A stretch of DNA of 27,553 nt from a virus: IMG/VR virus record IMGVR_UViG_3300042543_000293, positions 1 to 27,553 of that record; one strand, 5' to 3'. Shown here piece by piece: positions 23,910 through 27,553 of the stretch (position 1 is its first letter; each line of letters begins with the position of its first letter). The notes below the pieces were generated by a model, which searched no databases, was not told the origin of the DNA, and worked only from the letters and a program-made list of their open reading frames with translations. The translations under genes were made by a program, and so were the position numbers.

Positions 23910-24053
23910 TTACTTCTTTTTCTTAGCTGGTTTACTCTTACCTGCTTTGCTTAACGCGATAGCTACAGCTTGTTTCTGCGGCTTTCCACGTTTCATTTCA
24001 GATTTGATATTGGCTGAGATAACTTTCTTACTAGAACCTTTTTGAAGAGGCAT
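23910..24053 (-). CDS. Small DUF6496-like basic protein (47 aa)
   Basis: From ATG at 24053: MPLQKGSSKKVISANIKSE, then MKRGKPQKQAVAIALSKAGK and a KPAKKKK end. This matches the familiar small phage/bacterial family with KGSSKK and GKPQKQAVAIALSKAGK motifs, of unknown function; the DUF number is from memory. AAGGA lies 8 nt before the ATG. Confidence 0.75.
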   Translation of the reverse strand: MPLQKGSSKKVISANIKSEMKRGKPQKQAVAIALSKAGKSKPAKKKK

Positions 24054-24086
24054 TGGGGATATCCTTGGACTGGGAAGAACTAAAAA

Positions 24087-24581
24087 CTATCCAACAGTAA
24101 ATAACCGAAGAAGTTCACATTGCTGCAAGTTAGCAACACTATCCAAGCCAATTGGAAGAATTCTCATTTGCAAAGGAATCTTGCGATGCTTATTAGCCCA
24201 TAATGTTGATACACTAAATCCAGGTGCTAATATTGCAGATTGAAAAGTAATCGTTGTAGGTGCAGCACTTGTGTTTGCACATTTAGTTAAAACTAAAGTT
24301 TTAGCTAAACTAGAAAGCAATGTACCGATTCGTCCAACTTCACCAATAGTAGTAGCAAAAGGCCAAAACGCTGACTGTGCTGCTGCAGCATCCCATTCTG
24401 ATAATGTAAAAGATACTTGCATTTCTAAACCTTGGTAAACACCATCTATTGGTGCAGTTCCACCAACGTCTGCAACAATGTCTTCTGCTCTTGATACCCA
24501 ATCAATAGTAAAACCATCTTCAATAATACCAAGGGCAAGATTGTTATATGTCGCAGTATAAGAACCAGCTACAAAAGTCAT
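24087..24581 (-). CDS. Tail tube-like protein (164 aa)
   Basis: Beta-rich and neutral: TFVAGSYTATYNNLALGIIEDGF, with segments GVYQGLEMQVSFTLSEWD and TLVLTKCANTS, and KHRKIPLQMRILPI near the C terminus. The pattern of a tailed-phage tube subunit (short N-terminal loop, GLEM/VSFTL strands, C-terminal basic-to-hydrophobic strand) fits, and it is placed just before the tape measure. The ATG overlaps the stop of the zinc-ribbon gene (ATGA). Confidence 0.7.
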   Translation of the reverse strand: MTFVAGSYTATYNNLALGIIEDGFTIDWVSRAEDIVADVGGTAPIDGVYQGLEMQVSFTLSEWDAAAAQSAFWPFATTIGEVGRIGTLLSSLAKTLVLTKCANTSAAPTTITFQSAILAPGFSVSTLWANKHRKIPLQMRILPIGLDSVANLQQCELLRLFTVG

Positions 24582-24925
24582 TGCGGACTCTCCGAATTAT
24601 CGGGTAATGGATGTAATTGCCTATACACTTTTAGGCATTGAAAACAAGTAGCAGCAATAGGCAAACTCGTCAAATGACGAGGTAATCTTGGACCAAATCC
24701 ACAAGCAATTTTTTGAGGTGGTATGGATTGTCCCATGAATTTAAATTCATTTACGAGATCTGGATGTGCATCACTTGAATCACATGGGATTTGCAAATGA
24801 ATGATCGCTACAGGTTTCCCTTGACTACCACAAGCAGGGCAAGGAGTTAAAAAATCTCTCCCATGAAAGATCCCGTTATACCCAGGAATTTTTGATTGAC
24901 AGTTCAGACACATCATGGGGAGCAT
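24578..24925 (-). CDS. Zinc-ribbon protein (115 aa)
   Basis: ATG at 24925 with GAGGT 7 nt upstream. Two CxxC pairs, CLNC (7-10) and CPAC (29-32), form a likely zinc ribbon, and a third CFQC (about 96-99) lies near the C terminus with single Cys between. The central part is PIAIIHLQIP-like and Pro/His-rich. No known enzymatic motif. Coupled (ATGA) to the tail-tube-like gene, so it may assist tail assembly. Function unknown. Confidence 0.65.
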   Translation of the reverse strand: MLPMMCLNCQSKIPGYNGIFHGRDFLTPCPACGSQGKPVAIIHLQIPCDSSDAHPDLVNEFKFMGQSIPPQKIACGFGPRLPRHLTSLPIAATCFQCLKVYRQLHPLPDNSESPQ

Positions 24926-25166
24926 GAATAACCTCTTGACTTTCTGTAAGGGGGTTTCTATTGTGATAAACGAGATTCAACTTCGAGCGTGAATCGGCAT
25001 CCTCGATATTGGGCGGGAAAAGACGCTGGCGATATCGAGTGTACGTTCTACCAGGGGACACAGCAATAGAACTAGCCGTGGACTGGTCACGGGAAAGGCG
25101 ATAGCTGTCGGGATTTGGCCTCGATCTCGTAAAGTAGCCCGTGAGTAACAACGCTCGCCAAGCCAC
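24876..25166 (-). CDS. Possible GTG-start ORF, Arg-rich (96 aa)
   Basis: The only gene candidate between the zinc-ribbon gene and the AT-rich gap. Begins with GTG at 25166, lacks a clear ribosome site, overlaps the zinc-ribbon gene by 50 nt, and is more GC-rich with different codon use than its neighbours. The product is Arg/Ser/Tyr-rich with no recognised motif. It could be a horizontally acquired gene, or the region may be a structured RNA or regulatory DNA that happens to be open. Confidence 0.3.
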   Translation of the reverse strand: MAWRALLLTGYFTRSRPNPDSYRLSRDQSTASSIAVSPGRTYTRYRQRLFPPNIEDADSRSKLNLVYHNRNPLTESQEVIHAPHDVSELSIKNSWV

Positions 25167-25490
25167 TGTGGAAAGAATGAAATCCGTTCATTCCGCTATG
25201 TCCCAATAGTCATGGTTTTTTCTTTTAAAAACCCTGCCTATAGGACGAAGTTATGCAAATAACTTCACGGACATGGAAGAATGAATTCCATTAGTTACTT
25301 TAAATAGTAATAAAGTTAAATAGTCTTAGTTACCTAGTAGAATTAGGAATTTATTAGGTACTTAGTAATTGATTTCCAAAATACTTAGGGTATATTCTAA
25401 TCCAGTCCTTCAGGATGAATCCCTTGGTAAAAATTTCTCAGGATGAGAACATCAACAACCTCCCTTGGTTTTTAATCAGGGGAGGTTTCT
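25167..25490. other. AT-rich intergenic region rich in inverted repeats
   Basis: No convincing protein gene. Inverted repeats include GAATGAA/TTCATTC (25175-25193), GGTTTTT/AAAAACC (near 25214-25233), GAAGTTAT-GCAA-ATAACTTC (25247-25266), ATGGAA/TTCCAT (25273-25291), and the hairpins listed separately at 25409-25487. It separates the tail-terminator-like gene from the tail-tube operon, so it may hold a terminator plus promoter for the latter (TTGGAA, 17 nt, TAATAA on the minus strand) and perhaps a plus-strand RNA. Confidence 0.6.
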
Positions 25491-25492
25491 TT
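25403..25492 (+). ncRNA. Candidate plus-strand small RNA with AGGAT-loop hairpins
   Basis: On the plus strand a promoter-like TTGATT-16-TATATT (25369-25396) is followed by TTCAGGATGAA (25409-25419), TTCTCAGGATGAGAA (25435-25449) and a terminator hairpin with TTTCTTT (25457-25492). Each of the first two puts GGA in a hairpin loop with CAGGATG, the motif repeated in CsrB-type RNAs that sequester CsrA. Two copies only, and AT-rich DNA gives promoter look-alikes. The second hairpin read on the minus strand is followed by ATTTTTA and could instead be a minus-strand terminator. Speculative. Confidence 0.3.
25457..25492 (+). terminator. Terminator-like hairpin AACCTCCC / GGGAGGTT
   Basis: 8-bp perfect stem (25457-25464 with 25480-25487). 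The T tract (TTTCTTT) follows on the plus strand; the minus-strand side is followed only by a weak TTGTTG. It lies directly behind the minus-strand gene ending at 25491, so it may end that transcript too. Confidence 0.55.
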
Positions 25493-26021
25493 ATGCACCA
25501 GCACCACAACCTATCGCAGTGATCTTTCCTGCACCGGTAAATATTACCTCCATAGAGTATCCCGCTGGTTGAGCATCCCCATCATTGGGGTCTACAGATC
25601 GATACCAATCTTTGAATTGTTCATTAGGTCCCATACAAGCAGTCCACCGTAAAGGCTCTATACGCCCTGCTGACACTGCCAAAGCAGTATTGCCATGCAA
25701 AGTAGTCATAACCTGTTCTGCGATGTCTGTGAGGCCCCTAGAGGCTTTTATGAGGACACTATCTGGATCTCTATCTTCTGGATTTCTTCTGGAACGAATA
25801 GAGATGGTTACAATAAGCCCTGTCTCCTGCTTTAGGAGATTCGTCAACTGGGGGTCTGGGTTAGTCCACTCTCGAAGATGAACTGCAAGGTAAATACCCC
25901 CCGCTGTAGGGATAGGTTGCCCATTCATTCCTAGACGGATGTTTTGATCGGGAGAATCGACTTGGGTGAGAACTTCTTTGAGCTTATCTCGAACAACAAC
26001 TAGAAGGGTTCCAACACTCAT
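25491..26021 (-). CDS. Neck/tail terminator-like protein (176 aa)
   Basis: ATG at 26021 overlaps the stop of the preceding gene (ATGA). Begins with an amphipathic helix (GTLLVVVRDKLKEVLTQV), then beta strands (IYLAVHLREWTN, ETGLIVTISIRSRR), a helix (ITEQVMTTLHG-like segment) and a C-terminal strand pair (YSMEVIFTGAGKITAI). Such an alpha/beta layout and the position between the tail-completion-like gene and the tail tube fit a tail terminator or neck protein. No motif decides it. Confidence 0.55.
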   Translation of the reverse strand: MSVGTLLVVVRDKLKEVLTQVDSPDQNIRLGMNGQPIPTAGGIYLAVHLREWTNPDPQLTNLLKQETGLIVTISIRSRRNPEDRDPDSVLIKASRGLTDIAEQVMTTLHGNTALAVSAGRIEPLRWTACMGPNEQFKDWYRSVDPNDGDAQPAGYSMEVIFTGAGKITAIGCGAGA

Positions 26022-26623
26022 CGTAAGCCTACCTTTCGTTTAGCCATGATTCTGGCTTTCGTGATCCAAGGAGTAAGATTTTTTGGGAAGATGGGACGGG
26101 CTTCTGCTAGTTTGTCAGAATAAGGAACTGTCGTTCTGACGATTAAACGATTCCCATCAATCTCAAATTCTTGTTCTAGAGATGGGATGTACTGGCCTTG
26201 AATGACTTTCCCAGGACGCAGGGAACGCTCTAAACGACGAGTCAAAATTAGAATTGGAACTTCTCGATTGGATAATGTACCAATTTTAGTTTTTGCTCCT
26301 GCAGCTTTAACGATACCCCAAGCAATACTAGCAGCTTGAGCAGGTGTCTTACCTCGACGAAGCTGATAACCGTAAATAGCTCTCCAGCGTTTATCCTGAG
26401 TTGGAGTTAAAAGTCCTTTAGTAGATTTGAAGTTACGAACATTATAAAGCTGGGCATCACCTCTAGCTAAAGGACGATAAGCAATAGTACGAGGGGATAA
26501 CGGTTTCCAGCGTATCCCTGCTGAATCCGTACCCCCTCTACTCTTCACCAGAAATTCCTCATGAATTATCTGGAAAGTATAGTAAATAGTCCAAGCTAAA
26601 AGTTCTTTGGAATATCGAGCCAC
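26018..26623 (-). CDS. Tail-completion/neck-like protein (201 aa)
   Basis: Start GTG at 26623, 3 nt after the preceding stop, with GGA-type sequence just upstream. Arg-rich; contains DSAGIRWKPLSPRTIAYR (about 32-49), a segment typical of the HK97-gp10/Mu-gpG-like morphogenesis proteins, which carry WxPLxPxT near the N terminus. It also has RRLERSLRPG (about 130-139) and FEIDGNRLIVRTTVPYSDKLA with FPKNLTPWI-type ends. These features support a neck or tail-completion role. Coupled to neighbours on both sides. Confidence 0.65.
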   Translation of the reverse strand: MARYSKELLAWTIYYTFQIIHEEFLVKSRGGTDSAGIRWKPLSPRTIAYRPLARGDAQLYNVRNFKSTKGLLTPTQDKRWRAIYGYQLRRGKTPAQAASIAWGIVKAAGAKTKIGTLSNREVPILILTRRLERSLRPGKVIQGQYIPSLEQEFEIDGNRLIVRTTVPYSDKLAEARPIFPKNLTPWITKARIMAKRKVGLR

Positions 26624-26626
26624 ATC

Positions 26627-27133
26627 CTACATCCAATCGTATGGGAATGGAGACATGAGATATTCTCTCCCAGAAGTATCAGTGGATGCTGTACGACGAA
26701 TGCGAATTTTATTTTGAAGATAACGCATATCGATCATAGGTGACTGCATAACTGCCAGCATACCTGCCGAGAATGGGATATCAGGGATTTGTATAATACC
26801 GTCTGAAACTTGTTCTAATTCCAAAATAGCACGCTGGTAATCTTCTCCATAAAGACCTGGATCACCTCGTCGTTTGGTGAAGTGATAAGCAGCTATATAG
26901 GTAGCTCTACGACGAACCCAGTAAGATTGGTAGAGATCATTCGCATCGTGTTTTAAACCAATGTACTGAAGACAAGTTAGAGTAGCATCTGAAATAACTT
27001 CAGATAGATAATCTTCGTAATCTTCCTTAGTTAGATCATCAACCCATTGGTTGCTGCCATCAAAGGATATCAATCGAATGACTTCTTCAGCAGAAGTGAA
27101 TTGGTATTGTGGGACATTACCGTAAAGAGTCAT
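26627..27133 (-). CDS. Head-tail adaptor-like protein (168 aa)
   Basis: ATG at 27133 with AAGGAT upstream. Mostly helical: SAEEVIRLISFDGSNQWVD, EVISDATLTCLQYIG, YWVRRRATYIAAYHFTKRRG and YGEDYQRAILELEQVSDG. This is the pattern of gp6/gp36-like connector proteins (a helix bundle with an Arg-rich helix in the middle), and it precedes a tail-completion-type gene. The last 40 residues are an extended tail rich in Arg and Tyr. Confidence 0.6.
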   Translation of the reverse strand: MTLYGNVPQYQFTSAEEVIRLISFDGSNQWVDDLTKEDYEDYLSEVISDATLTCLQYIGLKHDANDLYQSYWVRRRATYIAAYHFTKRRGDPGLYGEDYQRAILELEQVSDGIIQIPDIPFSAGMLAVMQSPMIDMRYLQNKIRIRRTASTDTSGREYLMSPFPYDWM

Positions 27134-27136
27134 AGG

Positions 27137-27553
27137 TTAATCCTTAGTAGCTACTTGTTTTACAATCCAATCCCCATGAGCAAATACGAAGTTATCAGAA
27201 ACTCTTCGAAGTGCCCATGAATGAGTTCCTGGAATAAGGGTAGCTCCAGTACTTGAAAAAGAAAACTGATTGTTGTTAACACCTGATCTACTTATAGATC
27301 CGTTTGGAATTATTAGGATATCACCCCTGTATTTTCTGGAAATAACTATTTCACAAGTTGCTGATAAATCTACAGATCCACCTGTTGAATCGAATACGGC
27401 TATTGGACCTACTGTTATATTTTCTCCCAGGAAAACACGGATAGTTGTTTCATTAACTCGATCTTCTACTGTTGATGATAAAGGAGTTATTGTGATATTG
27501 CTTCCACCGCTGGCATCTCGAATCTTCTCCAGCGTATCCGTCCCACTTGACCA
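27137..27553 (-). CDS. Beta-rich virion protein (partial, 5' end outside window)
   Basis: The frame is open from the right edge for 138 codons to TAA at 27137. The visible part is Ser/Thr/Asn-rich with strands such as TTIRVFLGENITVGPIAVF, CEIVISRKYRGDILI and the terminal THSWALRRVSDNFVFAHGDW. The ending (tWALRR.. then .GDWIVK) is the pattern of small phage beta-sandwich virion proteins related to BppU-like or other receptor/decoration domains. Call is tentative. Confidence 0.5.
   Translation of the reverse strand, partial: WSSGTDTLEKIRDASGGSNITITPLSSTVEDRVNETTIRVFLGENITVGPIAVFDSTGGSVDLSATCEIVISRKYRGDILIIPNGSISRSGVNNNQFSFSSTGATLIPGTHSWALRRVSDNFVFAHGDWIVKQVATKD

Noticed and set aside
25200-25490. 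Origin of replication in the AT-rich gap
   Set aside because: Inverted repeats and AT-richness exist, but there is no array of direct repeats or initiator-binding sites; terminators and promoters explain the structure as well.

Overview
This window is part of the genome of a tailed bacteriophage, or of a prophage. All recognisable protein genes (27.5 kb) lie on the minus strand, so the transcriptional order runs from high to low coordinates. Genes are tightly packed, with many ATGA and TAATG start/stop overlaps and AGGAG- or AAGG-type ribosome binding sites. The host cannot be proven from the sequence. CsrA, the Cys/Lys/Ser-rich small proteins, a Ser-rich tail protein and the style of the secreted small proteins would fit a Planctomycetota-like host; this is an impression from family style, not a demonstrated assignment.

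Layout in transcription order. (1) 27553-24087, neck and tail tube: a beta-rich virion protein cut by the window edge, a head-tail adaptor, a tail-completion-type protein, a tail-terminator-like protein, an AT-rich gap of about 320 bp, a zinc-ribbon protein and a tail-tube-like protein. (2) 24053-23563: three tiny basic proteins. (3) 23472-15799: tape measure, a 714-aa structural protein, a two-ORF gene joined by a predicted -1 frameshift, a portal-like protein, and a tail-hub-like protein with a long poly-serine tract. (4) 15778-13300: a Cys-containing protein and two glycosyltransferase genes, one fused to a methyltransferase. (5) 13227-13050: a promoter, a tRNA-like structured RNA and the leader of csrA. 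(6) 13045-5312: csrA, an unknown gene, and a replication/recombination module (PD-(D/E)XK nuclease, Sak4/RecA-like ATPase, ssDNA-binding-like protein, family A DNA polymerase, primase-helicase). (7) 5312-609: membrane and secreted small proteins, and a papain-like protease interrupted by an intein. (8) 515-1: a ParB-like protein running off the window edge, preceded by a strong terminator.

The most interesting signals are four. A LAGLIDADG intein is inserted exactly before the catalytic cysteine of the papain-like protease. A textbook -1 frameshift signal (A AAA AAC, 6-nt spacer, 9-bp stem) joins two ORFs. A phage CsrA has a near-consensus CsrA site on its own Shine-Dalgarno, behind a tRNA-like leader; a possible plus-strand small RNA with AGGAT-loop hairpins lies elsewhere in the window. 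Finally, a poly-serine tail protein sits directly beside glycosyltransferase genes. A dispersed 11-mer (TTCCTGGGAAA) also recurs in one orientation.
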